A stretch of 64,000 bases of DNA from Bacterioplanoides sp. SCSIO 12839. Lineage in GTDB: Bacteria; Pseudomonadota; Gammaproteobacteria; Pseudomonadales; Oceanobacteraceae. This document shows positions 8,191-17,619 of this stretch, piece by piece. How positions within the stretch are numbered: the stretch's first letter is position 1; each line of letters begins with the position of its first letter. The notes below the pieces were generated by a model. That model did no database searches and had not been told where the DNA came from. It saw only the letters and a list, made by a program, of their open reading frames with translations. Position numbers and translations under genes: made by a program. The stretch covers positions 3,002,501 through 3,066,500 of the forward strand of contig NZ_CP073745.1 of the NCBI RefSeq assembly GCF_024397975.1, in the 5' to 3' direction.

Positions 8191-9273
8191 ATGCTGGCCA
8201 GCCCAATCATCAATCAACGCTTACTTGAGCACCTCAATACCGGAGTTGTGTTGCTCGATGCTGACCTGATGGTGACCTATATGAACCCTGCCGCCGAAGC
8301 CCTGCTGGAAATGAGTGACAAGCGCGGCATGGGTGTGCACTTCTCTGAGCTTGCCGATGAATCTCCAGAAGCCAAAGCTGCACTGGAGAATGCCATTATT
8401 AATGGCACCTCATTCACCAAGCGTGAGGCCAGCATCGTGCTGCACAATCAGCACCATGTCACTTTGGATTACAGCGTCAGCCCGGTTTCTCACCCGGAGA
8501 CAAAACTGCCAACCCTACTGGTTGAAATGTCAGGGCGTGACCGCCTGATGCGCATCAGCCGTGAAGAGCAGCTGATTGCTAAGCAGGAAACCACCCGCCA
8601 CCTGGTGCGCGGCCTGGCTCATGAAATCAAAAACCCACTGGGTGGAATTCGCGGTGCAGCTCAGCTGCTGGAACGTGAATTACCATCAGAAGGGTTAAAA
8701 GAATACACCGAAATTATTATTGAAGAAGCGGATCGCCTGCGTGATCTGGTTGATCGCTTGCTTGGACCTCGCCAGATTCCGAAAACCGAGCAGGTGAATA
8801 TTCACGAAATTCTCGAGCGTGTGTGCCAGCTGGTCAGCGTGGAATCTGAAAATGTGATTCAGATTGAGCGCGACTATGACCCATCAATTCCGGAGCTGGA
8901 AGCGGATAAAGGTCAGATCGTTCAGGCGATGTTAAATATCTGCCGTAATGCGATGCAGGCCATGCTGGAAGCGGAGCCACCGATCCCGGTACCGACACTG
9001 AAATTACGCACCCGTACCGTACGCCAGTTTACCATTGGCCACCTGCGTCATCGCTTAGTGGCGCAAATTGATATTCGTGATAATGGCCCGGGCATTCCTG
9101 CCAAGCTGCAGGAAAATTTATTTTACCCGATGGTAACGGGTCGTCCGGAAGGCACCGGCCTCGGGCTCTCTATTTCACAATCTATTATTAACCAGGTTAA
9201 TGGCATTATCGAAGTCGATAGCCAACCTGGAAACACCCTTTTCTCAATTTATTTACCATTGGAATCCGTATGA
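8191..9273 (+). CDS. glnL: Nitrogen regulation sensor kinase NtrB
   Basis: NtrB (GlnL) is the cytosolic histidine kinase/phosphatase that phosphorylates NtrC under nitrogen limitation and is controlled by PII. The protein has 360 residues. An N-terminal PAS domain (about 10-75, with GVVLLDADLMVTYMNPAAE) is followed by the HisKA dimerisation helix with the phospho-acceptor His144 in GLAHEIKNPLGG. A HATPase domain follows, with an N-box NICRNAMQAM, a G1 box DNGPGIP and a G2 box GTGLGLSIS. No membrane segment is present, as expected for NtrB. Start: ATG at 8191 behind GGGAG. The stop overlaps the ntrC start by ATGA, so the two are translationally coupled. A sigma-54 promoter and an NtrC site upstream suggest autoregulation. 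Confidence 0.95.
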   Translation: MLASPIINQRLLEHLNTGVVLLDADLMVTYMNPAAEALLEMSDKRGMGVHFSELADESPEAKAALENAIINGTSFTKREASIVLHNQHHVTLDYSVSPVSHPETKLPTLLVEMSGRDRLMRISREEQLIAKQETTRHLVRGLAHEIKNPLGGIRGAAQLLERELPSEGLKEYTEIIIEEADRLRDLVDRLLGPRQIPKTEQVNIHEILERVCQLVSVESENVIQIERDYDPSIPELEADKGQIVQAMLNICRNAMQAMLEAEPPIPVPTLKLRTRTVRQFTIGHLRHRLVAQIDIRDNGPGIPAKLQENLFYPMVTGRPEGTGLGLSISQSIINQVNGIIEVDSQPGNTLFSIYLPLESV

Positions 9274-10712
9274 GCACTGTCTGGATTATTGATGACGACA
9301 AATCCATTCGCTGGGTCTTGGAAAAAGCGTTGGCCCAGGCCAACATCAGCACCCGGGTTTTTGAACAGGCGGAACCGGCATTAGCGCAGCTGAAGCGTGA
9401 ACACCCAGACGCTATTATTTCAGATATTCGCATGCCGGGCATGGACGGCCTGACCTTACTGCGTGAAGCCAAAGAAGCGCACCCGCAGTTGCCGGTGATT
9501 ATTATGACGGCTCACTCCGATCTGGATAGTGCCGTATCGTCTTATCAACAAGGGGCTTTTGAATATCTGCCAAAGCCGTTTGATGTCGACGAAGCGGTTG
9601 CTCTGATTCAACGCGCTATTGATCATTTTGCTGAATTAAATGCACAACAACCGGAATCGGAAGAAGATAAAGAAGACACCGAAATTATTGGTGAAGCACC
9701 GGCAATGCAGGAAGTTTTCCGTGCCATCGGCCGTTTATCACAATCCAATATCACGGTACTGATTAACGGTGAATCCGGTACCGGTAAAGAGCTGGTTGCC
9801 CACGCATTACACAAGCACAGCCCGCGCTCTGCCGAACCTTTTATTGCGCTGAATATGGCCGCCATTCCCAAAGATCTGATTGAGTCGGAATTATTCGGCC
9901 ATGAAAAAGGCTCCTTTACCGGTGCAGGCGGTCAGCGTCGTGGCCGGTTTGAGCAAGCCAATGGCGGAACCCTGTTTCTGGATGAAATCGGTGATATGCC
10001 CGCCGACACTCAGACCCGTTTATTGCGGGTGTTAGCTGATGGCGAATTTTACCGCGTCGGTGGCACCACACCGGTCAAAGTGAATGTGCGGATTGTGGCG
10101 GCAACGCACCAGGATCTGGAAAACCTGGTAAAAGAAGGTCGCTTCCGGGAGGATTTATTCCACCGCTTAAACGTCATCCGGGTTCACCTGCCACGCCTAG
10201 CTGAACGCCGCGAAGATATTCCAAAGTTATTAACTCACTTCCTCAAACGAGCGGCTGAAGAGTTAGAAGTCGAAGTTAAAACTCTGAAAACCGAAACCGA
10301 AGAATATTTATCGTCGCTGGATTGGCCAGGTAACGTACGTCAATTAGAAAATATCTGCCGCTGGATTACTGTAATGGCTTCCGGCCGTGAAGTATTAATC
10401 AGTGATTTACCACCGGAATTAATGCAGCAGGAAAGTGGCAATGTCAGCGGCGGCAACTGGGAGCAGGCGCTGCGCTATTGGGCAGACCAACAATTAAGTG
10501 CTGGTGTGGTCGGTTTATTGGATACCGCCGTTCCGGCATTTGAACGTATTATGATCGAAACGGCTTTAAAACATACGGCTGGTCGTCGCCGTGATGCTTC
10601 CAATTTATTAGGCTGGGGACGTAATACTCTCACCCGTAAAATTAAAGAGCTGGAGATGGATGTCGACAGCCATCCGGAAGCCGATAACGAAGAAGATAGC
10701 GAAGCGCATTAA
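9270..10712 (+). CDS. glnG: Nitrogen regulation response regulator NtrC
   Basis: NtrC (GlnG) is the sigma-54 activator of nitrogen-scavenging genes. The 480-residue protein has an N-terminal receiver domain with phospho-acceptor Asp52 (SDIRMPGMDG), a central AAA+ domain with Walker A GESGTGKE and Walker B GGTLFLDEIGDMP, and a C-terminal Fis-type helix-turn-helix (HTAGRRRDASNLLGWGRNTL). The sigma-54 contact loop reads GSFTGA instead of the usual GAFTGA, a substitution also known in other activators. It is coupled to ntrB by an ATGA overlap. Its TAA stop lies inside a TTAA palindrome that is also the stop of the convergent mshQ, so the two coding ends overlap by 4 bp with no terminator between them. 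Confidence 0.96.
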   Translation: MSTVWIIDDDKSIRWVLEKALAQANISTRVFEQAEPALAQLKREHPDAIISDIRMPGMDGLTLLREAKEAHPQLPVIIMTAHSDLDSAVSSYQQGAFEYLPKPFDVDEAVALIQRAIDHFAELNAQQPESEEDKEDTEIIGEAPAMQEVFRAIGRLSQSNITVLINGESGTGKELVAHALHKHSPRSAEPFIALNMAAIPKDLIESELFGHEKGSFTGAGGQRRGRFEQANGGTLFLDEIGDMPADTQTRLLRVLADGEFYRVGGTTPVKVNVRIVAATHQDLENLVKEGRFREDLFHRLNVIRVHLPRLAERREDIPKLLTHFLKRAAEELEVEVKTLKTETEEYLSSLDWPGNVRQLENICRWITVMASGREVLISDLPPELMQQESGNVSGGNWEQALRYWADQQLSAGVVGLLDTAVPAFERIMIETALKHTAGRRRDASNLLGWGRNTLTRKIKELEMDVDSHPEADNEEDSEAH

Positions 10713-13700
10713 TTCGTAACTTCACGCCAATAAATCACCCGATCATTACCTCTGTATTGTCCAAAGGTAATGGTCGCGGTTGGATTTTCTTCATAATCGT
10801 TGGCGTCGCCATTGGTGCCATACTCTGTGGTCAGCCAGGTTGGCGCCTGATATTCCACCGCTAACCGCCCGCTATTACCCAGCCCGGGAGCGTCGTAACG
10901 AATAAAACCCACACCCGCGGTAATATCTTGCTGCACATTGCGGGGAAGTGCCGCTAAAGCCCCCGTGGCAAGCAACGGTGGATTGCTTGCCAGCAGTGAA
11001 TCGCAGGCATTGTCATCGTTGTTCACAATAAAGTTAGTGCCATCAAAATAACGGACCTCAACCCGCTGGCTCAATGGCATGGTTTCCGGGCCAAAGGCAT
11101 TGGCCAGGTACAAACTGCCAAAACGAACATCCGTGTTGCCCAATAACAAAGCATCACAGCCAGCTCCGGTACAAGCACCTGACGTTGCCGCATTCATATT
11201 TAAACCGGTTAACGCGGCATCACCGTCAGACAACTGCAAACCAATCTGTAAGTCCTGATAAGGACCATCAGGGCCAGACGCAGAGCGATCAAATGCAATA
11301 TTGATATCGCTGTAACTGGCTTGACCATTCATCCAGGCAGTGCGATCAAGATTATTTACATTGCTAAAACGACCACCCATATCAGAACCGTCGTCATTAT
11401 TTTCTGCTACCAGACTGACGTTAGTATCAAACGCAAAACTACCGGTATAGTTAATTACCCGAGCCGAAGAAGCGTTTAATGCTTCCACCGAAAACTGAAT
11501 CTCCAGCGCATCCTGCCCCATATAACTAAACGAGTCGGAACAGGCACCATTGATCGTTGGAAGGCTAGTCCGGAAACTCGCCGGATAAAAACGACCAATA
11601 TTATTCAGGCGATATTGAGGTAATGGAACACCAAAATAGCTTGCCGGGTTAGCCGTCGGATTCGTCAGAAAACTAAACACCCCCACTTCATTGACACTTT
11701 GGTTGAAATCAGCCTGGCCATTATCACTGTCGCGAATATCAACACGTGCTGTCGATATCGGACGAATATTCCCGCCAGCAGGTGCAACCAGCTCATGGGA
11801 TAAGTTCACCGATCCAATAAACTGATCAGCAGCTGCACCATTGCTGCATTGGGCAGTGGCCGTCATCGAAAAAGGCTCTCCCGCGGCCATAAACGCGCTA
11901 CACGCAGAATTAGCCGGGGTGCACTGGCTGTTACTATCATTAGCGGTTAACTGAATACGGTCAGGATACACAACAAAAGAACCGGTTGAAGTGCGGATGT
12001 CGTCTGGCAAGGGTGCCGTACCATAAGGTGAATCATCATGCAGAAAATGCAGCGCCTGAATCTGAGCGCTATTGGCATAGGCAACGGAAATACCAGCGAC
12101 ACCTGAGTTAAAAGTCAGCGTCAGATTATTTGCCGAAGGAACCGCATTATTATCTCCCTGCTCCGTGATATTGGTGCCATTGATAACCAGCGGTGTATTC
12201 TGAGTTTGATTACCTGCCTGAAGCGGGTTTGTGTCACTGTCAAACCAGGCTTTAAAATCTTTATTACCCGTAAATCCAGTCAGTAGCTGACACGGTGTTC
12301 CCTGTGTGTCTTCGCCAATGGCTAACAAGCGAAAAGAGGTGGAATTGCCACAGGCAAAGTTGTCGGGAGAAGCATTGTTATTGGACGCATCCGTAACTCT
12401 GAAGCCTGAGGTGCGGAATTCAGTTTTATTGCCTTGAATAATATTATTTATTCTTGTTTCTCCAGCAACAGAGAAAACACTCGTGCTGCTGTCTTCTGCT
12501 CTGACTGCAACCTCTGTATTTTCATTCTGGTGAAATAAATAAACCGAGGCAATACCACTTTCACTACCATCCAGTGTAATATCGCTGATCAGGCTACCGC
12601 CACTCGCTGCAGAAAAAAACTGACTCAGAGTGTTTTCGCTGGTCGTTAAGTTAATGGTACCAGAGTAGTCATCTTTAACACTTGAACCATCATCACATAT
12701 GGCCTGTATATCAATTTTTGCTCTGGAGAATGGACAGGCGAGCGCATAGTCAGGCTGTGTAATTCGGAAACCACCAAGAGAACAACTCGCTGCTTCACAT
12801 AACCCCCCAAAATCGGCACCTTCCAGTGCTGACGGAAAATAATAAACATTACTGTCCCTTCCTAATGTAATGTTTGCTGCAGTTGCTGCCCCAAATAAAA
12901 ACGAATCCCGCTCTAATACCAGATTTCCTCTGGCGTAAACAATTCCGCTAAGAGTGCTATCCCGCTCAACCGTCAAATCACCGTATCCATAAATTAGCAA
13001 CTGAGAGGCATCTCGTTCTTGTCCCGCTCCATCCGAGTTTGCAATCAAATCACGTGAGATTGAGGTATTTGTGCCAATAAAAATCCGAACGGTGCCAAGC
13101 CCAATCACATTAATTGTATTCGCTCTCCCGAGATCAAGATCACGAATCCAGTAATTTCCGGCAACCAAATTCAGAATCGAATTATTTCCTGTGGCCAATC
13201 GGTCGATATAAAAGTCTGTTCTTCCGGTAAAGGTTCCAATAAGTGATGAATTTCCGACAGAGATTGTTCTGTATTCATTCGTCACACCACCAATCGCAAT
13301 ATTTCCGTTATTTCCAGTGGTCACATCCGTAGAGAAACCTGTTGTGTCAGGAAATGGCTGAGCTTCCGTGGTCGGAACAGGCGTCGAGTTTGCCTGACAT
13401 TCGACTGAAACACAGCTGCGGTTTGTTGAACCACCATCCAGATTGATTCGACTGGTGTTCAGACGATCATCCGGGCTGAAAAAAAGCTGACTGTCACGGC
13501 CAAAACTGATTTCACCAGCAGCAGCATGTGTGTTGATACCATCAGGAAAACTTCCAACACATAGATTACTCGCTGCACAAGGTCGTGTTTCAGCCATCAG
13601 CTCTTCAACCTGACTTTGACTCAGAAACTGATCAAAAATATTGACTTCATCAATGTCGCCAGAAAAAAATCTTCCTGAAAAATTTTGATCGGCACCTATT

Positions 13701-14893
13701 TGTAATGGATCTGAGTTTTGCCTCAGGTTTTCATTAAAACCTGAGCTTCCTGAAGGCAAACCATCAATGTATATCACCTGATTTCCAGGCCGATAACTAA
13801 CAGCAACATGGTACCAACGACCTGCAGTAATTGAAGCTGTTGAGTCTATCTCCCTGTCATTTCCAGAGCTATTATTCCACCACCAATTTATTTCTCCGTT
13901 TGAATTAACATGAAACTCATAGTTCTCATCTTTTGAAAGTACAGTGCGTAACCCTGATGCCGGAATAGCATCAATATTAATCCAGGCGGCTGCGGTAAAT
14001 TCTGTTTGAAAATCCAATAAATTATTATCAGCAATTTCTGCATAATGCTCCGGGGTATTACCACCGAAAGAACCATAACGACAGCTGCCAACAACCCCAG
14101 GAATAGCGGGTGACAGATCATCGGTAGCTAATGAGTTAAACGTATTGCCGGAAAGCCCGTTACCAGAACTGTCCAGTAACTCCCCAGGTGTTCCATCAAA
14201 AACAGATTCATCAAAGCGATAGCTCGCCACTGGGTCAGGAAGAATCAACAAAGTATTACGAAATAATAAGTCAAAACTGGTTTCAACACTGATCTGATTA
14301 AATGAGTATTGAATCGAGTCAGAATCGTCAATTTCAAGGCCAATCGTTGCACTTTGACCATTGGCCGTATTGTTATTATAGCGATAACGAATGTCGCCAT
14401 TTTCATAAAGCACAACCTGAAAGTCATAGCGCAGATTATTAGAATATGCCCGTACATTGGTCCAGTTAACAATAAAGCGTCGATTAGGTGCTGACCCTGC
14501 ATTACCATAAGTTACCTGGCTATTTGCATCATCGACCAAATCGTCCCAATACACAGCAATCAGACGATCGCCTTCATCTGTGGGGAGTTGCTCGTTACGA
14601 AAATCCCGGTGTAATCTTTGATTGGCACCAAACTGTAAAATGCCATTTGTAAGAATGCGTACCTGATTGTATTGAGTATCATCAAAGGTAAAATCAAAGC
14701 CAATATTAACAACAGCTTTATCATCGTCATTTGGAAAGCCAGTATCAGTATTATCCCAAATAACGGTGTTGACCGTGTTCGGAATATCCAATGGAGTTGA
14801 CTCAAGCTCAGTCAGATTATAAGCCGCTTGCACCGTTACAGAAAAAAAGCACGTTAAAGTCATTAATTGATATAAATAACGCTTCAGTTCCAT
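10709..14893 (-). CDS. mshQ: MshQ-like surface protein with nidogen-like and LamG domains
   Basis: A very large (1394 residues) exported protein ending the MSHA cluster. A signal peptide (LMTLTCFFSVTVQA) is followed by a nidogen-like module at about 45-200 (ILTNGILQFGANQ, LIAVYWDDLVDD, FIVNWTNVRAYSNN). A LamG/concanavalin-like module follows at about 220-400 (EFTAAAWINIDAIP, RWYHVAVSYRPGNQVIYIDG). A middle region of LxxRDS-type repeats (450-700) precedes a long C-terminal part with the position and look of the DUF6701 region of MshQ. The role is probably adhesion or pilus-tip display; this is inference. Start: ATG at 14893, sharing bases with the mshP TGA; a GTG just before it is possible. 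Its stop overlaps ntrC head-to-head. Confidence 0.75.
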   Translation of the reverse strand: MELKRYLYQLMTLTCFFSVTVQAAYNLTELESTPLDIPNTVNTVIWDNTDTGFPNDDDKAVVNIGFDFTFDDTQYNQVRILTNGILQFGANQRLHRDFRNEQLPTDEGDRLIAVYWDDLVDDANSQVTYGNAGSAPNRRFIVNWTNVRAYSNNLRYDFQVVLYENGDIRYRYNNNTANGQSATIGLEIDDSDSIQYSFNQISVETSFDLLFRNTLLILPDPVASYRFDESVFDGTPGELLDSSGNGLSGNTFNSLATDDLSPAIPGVVGSCRYGSFGGNTPEHYAEIADNNLLDFQTEFTAAAWINIDAIPASGLRTVLSKDENYEFHVNSNGEINWWWNNSSGNDREIDSTASITAGRWYHVAVSYRPGNQVIYIDGLPSGSSGFNENLRQNSDPLQIGADQNFSGRFFSGDIDEVNIFDQFLSQSQVEELMAETRPCAASNLCVGSFPDGINTHAAAGEISFGRDSQLFFSPDDRLNTSRINLDGGSTNRSCVSVECQANSTPVPTTEAQPFPDTTGFSTDVTTGNNGNIAIGGVTNEYRTISVGNSSLIGTFTGRTDFYIDRLATGNNSILNLVAGNYWIRDLDLGRANTINVIGLGTVRIFIGTNTSISRDLIANSDGAGQERDASQLLIYGYGDLTVERDSTLSGIVYARGNLVLERDSFLFGAATAANITLGRDSNVYYFPSALEGADFGGLCEAASCSLGGFRITQPDYALACPFSRAKIDIQAICDDGSSVKDDYSGTINLTTSENTLSQFFSAASGGSLISDITLDGSESGIASVYLFHQNENTEVAVRAEDSSTSVFSVAGETRINNIIQGNKTEFRTSGFRVTDASNNNASPDNFACGNSTSFRLLAIGEDTQGTPCQLLTGFTGNKDFKAWFDSDTNPLQAGNQTQNTPLVINGTNITEQGDNNAVPSANNLTLTFNSGVAGISVAYANSAQIQALHFLHDDSPYGTAPLPDDIRTSTGSFVVYPDRIQLTANDSNSQCTPANSACSAFMAAGEPFSMTATAQCSNGAAADQFIGSVNLSHELVAPAGGNIRPISTARVDIRDSDNGQADFNQSVNEVGVFSFLTNPTANPASYFGVPLPQYRLNNIGRFYPASFRTSLPTINGACSDSFSYMGQDALEIQFSVEALNASSARVINYTGSFAFDTNVSLVAENNDDGSDMGGRFSNVNNLDRTAWMNGQASYSDINIAFDRSASGPDGPYQDLQIGLQLSDGDAALTGLNMNAATSGACTGAGCDALLLGNTDVRFGSLYLANAFGPETMPLSQRVEVRYFDGTNFIVNNDDNACDSLLASNPPLLATGALAALPRNVQQDITAGVGFIRYDAPGLGNSGRLAVEYQAPTWLTTEYGTNGDANDYEENPTATITFGQYRGNDRVIYWREVTN

Positions 14894-15300
14894 CACTTAA
14901 CCCTTACTTCTATCATTCGCTGGGCACTGTTACCATTACATTGACCCATACTACTAACAGTACAAAAGGTTTCTCCCCCCACAATCAGACTGTCATCACA
15001 GCTAATCGTTGCGCGACAACCTGACAGCCCTGTAACTGTATAGGAAATATTACTAACCCCACTACAACTACAAACCGGGGTATCCAGAACCTGTATTAAC
15101 GACAGCTGTATACCACTTTCAGCGGCATAAAAAGCCCGGTTGGAAAGCAATGCCGCAATATATGACTGACTACCGGTTTCCGATAAGCGATTCATCGCCG
15201 CAGCAATCAGTGCCAGAATCACAATAATAAAAATTGCTACCGGCAGACTAAACCCGTCTGTTTTGTTGATTTGGCCTAACGATCTGAATTCAGGGGACAT
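14893..15300 (-). CDS. mshP: MSHA biogenesis protein MshP
   Basis: A 135-residue pseudopilin-like protein. A short N-terminus (MSPEFRSLGQINKTD) precedes GFSLPVAIFIIVILALIAAAM, a type IV prepilin-like hydrophobic helix that carries Pro where major pilins have Glu at +5, as in PilX/GspK-type initiators. The AFYAAESGIQ stretch is typical of MshP and PilX proteins. Four to six cysteines in the C-terminal half (CSCSG, CRATISCDD, FCTVSS, QCNG) may form disulfides in the periplasm. Start: ATG at 15300 behind AGGAGG, inside the last codons of mshO (11-bp overlap); an earlier in-frame start would lie deeper in mshO. It is followed directly by mshQ. Confidence 0.8.
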   Translation of the reverse strand: MSPEFRSLGQINKTDGFSLPVAIFIIVILALIAAAMNRLSETGSQSYIAALLSNRAFYAAESGIQLSLIQVLDTPVCSCSGVSNISYTVTGLSGCRATISCDDSLIVGGETFCTVSSMGQCNGNSAQRMIEVRVK

Positions 15301-16102
15301 TTCGTAACTGAACCTCCTGAGCAATGGCAACCGATTCACTTCGCGGCGAAGTAACAATCATACTGATGCGCACTACGGCATTACGCTGGAGCTGTGCGGG
15401 CGCAAGTTCAAATTCAAGGCTACCCGCTTGCAGGCTGTTGCCAATGACTTCCCGCCGGTTACTGGCCGGAGGCAGTTGAGCTGCACTATTGTTATGAAAA
15501 CCATAATCAAAATAACGCCATACAAAGCCATTATTGTCTTCACAAAAGGCAACCGGTTGGCTGGTTAAATAAACTCGCTGGGTAGGTGACCCGGTTGCAA
15601 ACTGTACATTCGCTGCGCCATCAAACACGATCTCCTGAATGCCTGGCATACCAGTCACTGCCGACGCCGTTGCCTGAACCTGAGTCACGGTATTACTACT
15701 GCTGTTATAAATATCGCTGGTGCTACTGGGGTACACAGAGACATAACCCCGATTAAGCCCTGCCAACAAGGGGACAATCTGAAAACTGTTTTCAGCTGCG
15801 GCCAGCGGAACTGAAAGATACTCTGAACTATTAACGACAGGGATAAATTCCAGGCAGCTATTGGTACCATCGGCAAAGATACGAATACTATTCGGCAAGG
15901 CGGAGCGAACTTCACGAGATATTTTTTCGCTGATTAAACCTGCCGTTGTGGCAATAGTCAGGCGTTGCGACGAAGCAATAAAAGAATCGGAGGTTTGAGC
16001 AATAAAACGCGTTGTACCCACTGCCAGAATCGACGAAATCACAATGACCATGATCAATTCGACCAGTGTAAAACCTGATTGTTGATACATAGAAGGCATC
16101 AT
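15290..16102 (-). CDS. mshO: MSHA minor pilin MshO
   Basis: A 270-residue type IV prepilin-like protein. The class III signal is very short (MMPSMYQQSG) and is followed by FTLVELIMVIVISSILAVG, with Glu at +5 of the mature form. The body is beta-rich, as in PilW/GspJ-like minor pilins, and size and position in the cluster agree with MshO. It probably forms part of a tip complex with MshC, MshD and MshP and is cleaved by the prepilin peptidase, which is not in this window. Start: ATG at 16102 with AGGGG upstream; the first base overlaps the mshD TGA. The second ATG, three bases later, is equally possible. Confidence 0.85.
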   Translation of the reverse strand: MMPSMYQQSGFTLVELIMVIVISSILAVGTTRFIAQTSDSFIASSQRLTIATTAGLISEKISREVRSALPNSIRIFADGTNSCLEFIPVVNSSEYLSVPLAAAENSFQIVPLLAGLNRGYVSVYPSSTSDIYNSSSNTVTQVQATASAVTGMPGIQEIVFDGAANVQFATGSPTQRVYLTSQPVAFCEDNNGFVWRYFDYGFHNNSAAQLPPASNRREVIGNSLQAGSLEFELAPAQLQRNAVVRISMIVTSPRSESVAIAQEVQLRNVP

Positions 16103-16626
16103 CAGAAATTGCCCCTGAACGTGCTGAACGATAAGGTCTGGCCGGTTGGAGAAGTAATATTCAGGGTAATCAATTTGCTATTCACGGATGAACCGGTATT
16201 TCCAGCAGCATCCGAACAAGAAACGTTCACCGCAACCTGATAACCCACATAACTGGTAGGCACCGTATTATCCAGAAAGCTGGCTTGCTCGTTTAAGCCA
16301 TCGTAATCATCAACATCATCAAACAAAGCACGACTGGTTTCATCGGCTTCATTCCCGGCAACACTACAACCAACAACAGCACCACCGGCCAATGGTGAGT
16401 TCTCCTGAAAACGCATCGCCATGATTTCATCAAGATAGGCTTGTGCTAATTGGCTAGCCTTACTTTGCCACATGGGGTCAGCGCTGCGGCCAGCCGATAA
16501 TGAAAAGCTACTGAGAAGTGCAGTTAAAGCAATGGATATCACCACAATACTGATCACCAGCTCGACCAGTGTGACACCATCTACTCGGCGTAATGATTGG
16601 AGGTTATAAAACGCAGCTTCCTTCAT
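16102..16626 (-). CDS. mshD: MSHA minor pilin MshD
   Basis: A 174-residue prepilin-like protein with the processing and helix region GVTLVELVISIVVISIALTAL (Gly at the cleavage site, Glu at +5) after a longer leader MKEAAFYNLQSLRRVD. The body contains SASQLAQAYLDEIMAMRF-like sequence typical of MshD/PilV, where a helix after the membrane part carries the LA.AYLDEI pattern. Start: ATG at 16626, seven bases after AGGA; the ATG at 16632 and an earlier one at 16677 are alternatives. It overlaps the end of mshC by 23 bp, so translational coupling is likely. The role is as a minor subunit of the MSHA pilus. Confidence 0.85.
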   Translation of the reverse strand: MKEAAFYNLQSLRRVDGVTLVELVISIVVISIALTALLSSFSLSAGRSADPMWQSKASQLAQAYLDEIMAMRFQENSPLAGGAVVGCSVAGNEADETSRALFDDVDDYDGLNEQASFLDNTVPTSYVGYQVAVNVSCSDAAGNTGSSVNSKLITLNITSPTGQTLSFSTFRGNF

Positions 16627-17083
16627 ACGCATATCCTGCTGAACTGATACATAATTCCCGATTGCGATTATTTTCAATCACACAAATACGGATATTTTGA
16701 CCTGAGGTTAATGAGCCCTGGCCGTTAAATTCAAGCGTAAGCGGAATATTGGTTAAGGCAGAACAGGCTGCAGAAAAATTGCTGCCATAACGAATCTGCT
16801 CGGCTCCGGAATCCAGAGCAACTGTCAGGCCATCACCACCGGTTACCTGAAAACGCCATTGCCCGCCAGCCTGCGTGACCCGCATTTCGACATTTGCGGC
16901 CGAGGATTGAGCCAAAGAAGATTGTTGAGCTAATCGTGCACTTGCCAGCAGTTGATTAACCACTGCACGACCGGAATAAGTCTGCTGGTCGGCAAAGCGC
17001 GAAACCGCAAAGGTGCTGATTATTCCAAGAATAACCAGCACCATAACTAACTCAACTAACGTAAATCCTGAGCTAGGCTTCAA
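16604..17083 (-). CDS. mshC: MSHA minor pilin MshC with TTG start
   Basis: A 159-residue prepilin-like protein: a very short leader ending in Gly before FTLVELVMVLVILGIISTFAV, with Glu at +5 and a GspH/FimT-like body. It lies between mshA and mshD, as in Vibrio-type MSHA loci. No ATG or GTG exists between the mshA stop (17093-17095) and the processing site. The start must be TTG at 17083 (or ATT at 17086), only 9 bp after the mshA stop and without a visible Shine-Dalgarno. Low initiation would keep this tip or minor subunit far below the major pilin; that is inference. Confidence 0.85.
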   Translation of the reverse strand: MKPSSGFTLVELVMVLVILGIISTFAVSRFADQQTYSGRAVVNQLLASARLAQQSSLAQSSAANVEMRVTQAGGQWRFQVTGGDGLTVALDSGAEQIRYGSNFSAACSALTNIPLTLEFNGQGSLTSGQNIRICVIENNRNRELCISSAGYAYEGSCVL

Positions 17084-17092
17084 AATATTAAA

Positions 17093-17581
17093 TTAACACT
17101 CATCGGTATCAACAGCTACGTTAGGGGTGCCGTTTGCAGCCGCCTGTGTATAGGTTACTCGGCAACGCTCACCAGAAGCACCGCTGCCTTCTTCATCTGG
17201 AGCAAGATATAAAATCACACTGGTACCAGAAGTCGTACTGCTGTAATCATTGGTGGTATCAACCTGAGCCGCCGTAATAATACTGGCAACTGTTGGGTAA
17301 CCATTGGCCATGGCAAGGTTTGCTGCTCCATCAAGATCCACAGCGGTATTGCCGGTTGTACCATCGGCCAATTGTTGAGCATGAGCAATATTAGCAGCCG
17401 AGCGTATTGCACCGGCTAAACCGTTAATACTGGCGGTTCGTGCTTCACCGCCTAAATCAGCAAATCGTGGCAATGCAAAAGCGGATAAAACACCCAAAAT
17501 CACAATCACCATAATCAACTCGATTAATGTAAAACCCGCCTGGGCTTTTACGGTAGGTAGCTTCGCTGTTTGTCGTTTCAT
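17093..17581 (-). CDS. mshA: MSHA major pilin MshA
   Basis: A 162-residue type IVa-like pilin. The leader MKRQTAKLPTVKAQAG is cut before FTLIELIMVIVILGVLSAFAL, with Glu at +5, the classical assembly residue. PRFADLGGEARTASINGLAGAI follows, highly typical of MshA pilins, and the C-terminal region has paired cysteines (GERCRVTY and the final DEC) that can close the D-loop. Start: ATG at 17581 with AGGAG upstream; an upstream in-frame codon is not needed. It is the first gene of the pilin block mshA-C-D-O-P-Q and is probably strongly expressed. The pilus should mediate surface attachment or near-surface motility. Confidence 0.92.
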   Translation of the reverse strand: MKRQTAKLPTVKAQAGFTLIELIMVIVILGVLSAFALPRFADLGGEARTASINGLAGAIRSAANIAHAQQLADGTTGNTAVDLDGAANLAMANGYPTVASIITAAQVDTTNDYSSTTSGTSVILYLAPDEEGSGASGERCRVTYTQAAANGTPNVAVDTDEC

Positions 17582-17619
17582 TGTGCAACTCCTGCTTGTC
17601 ATTATCGCACTTGCGTATT

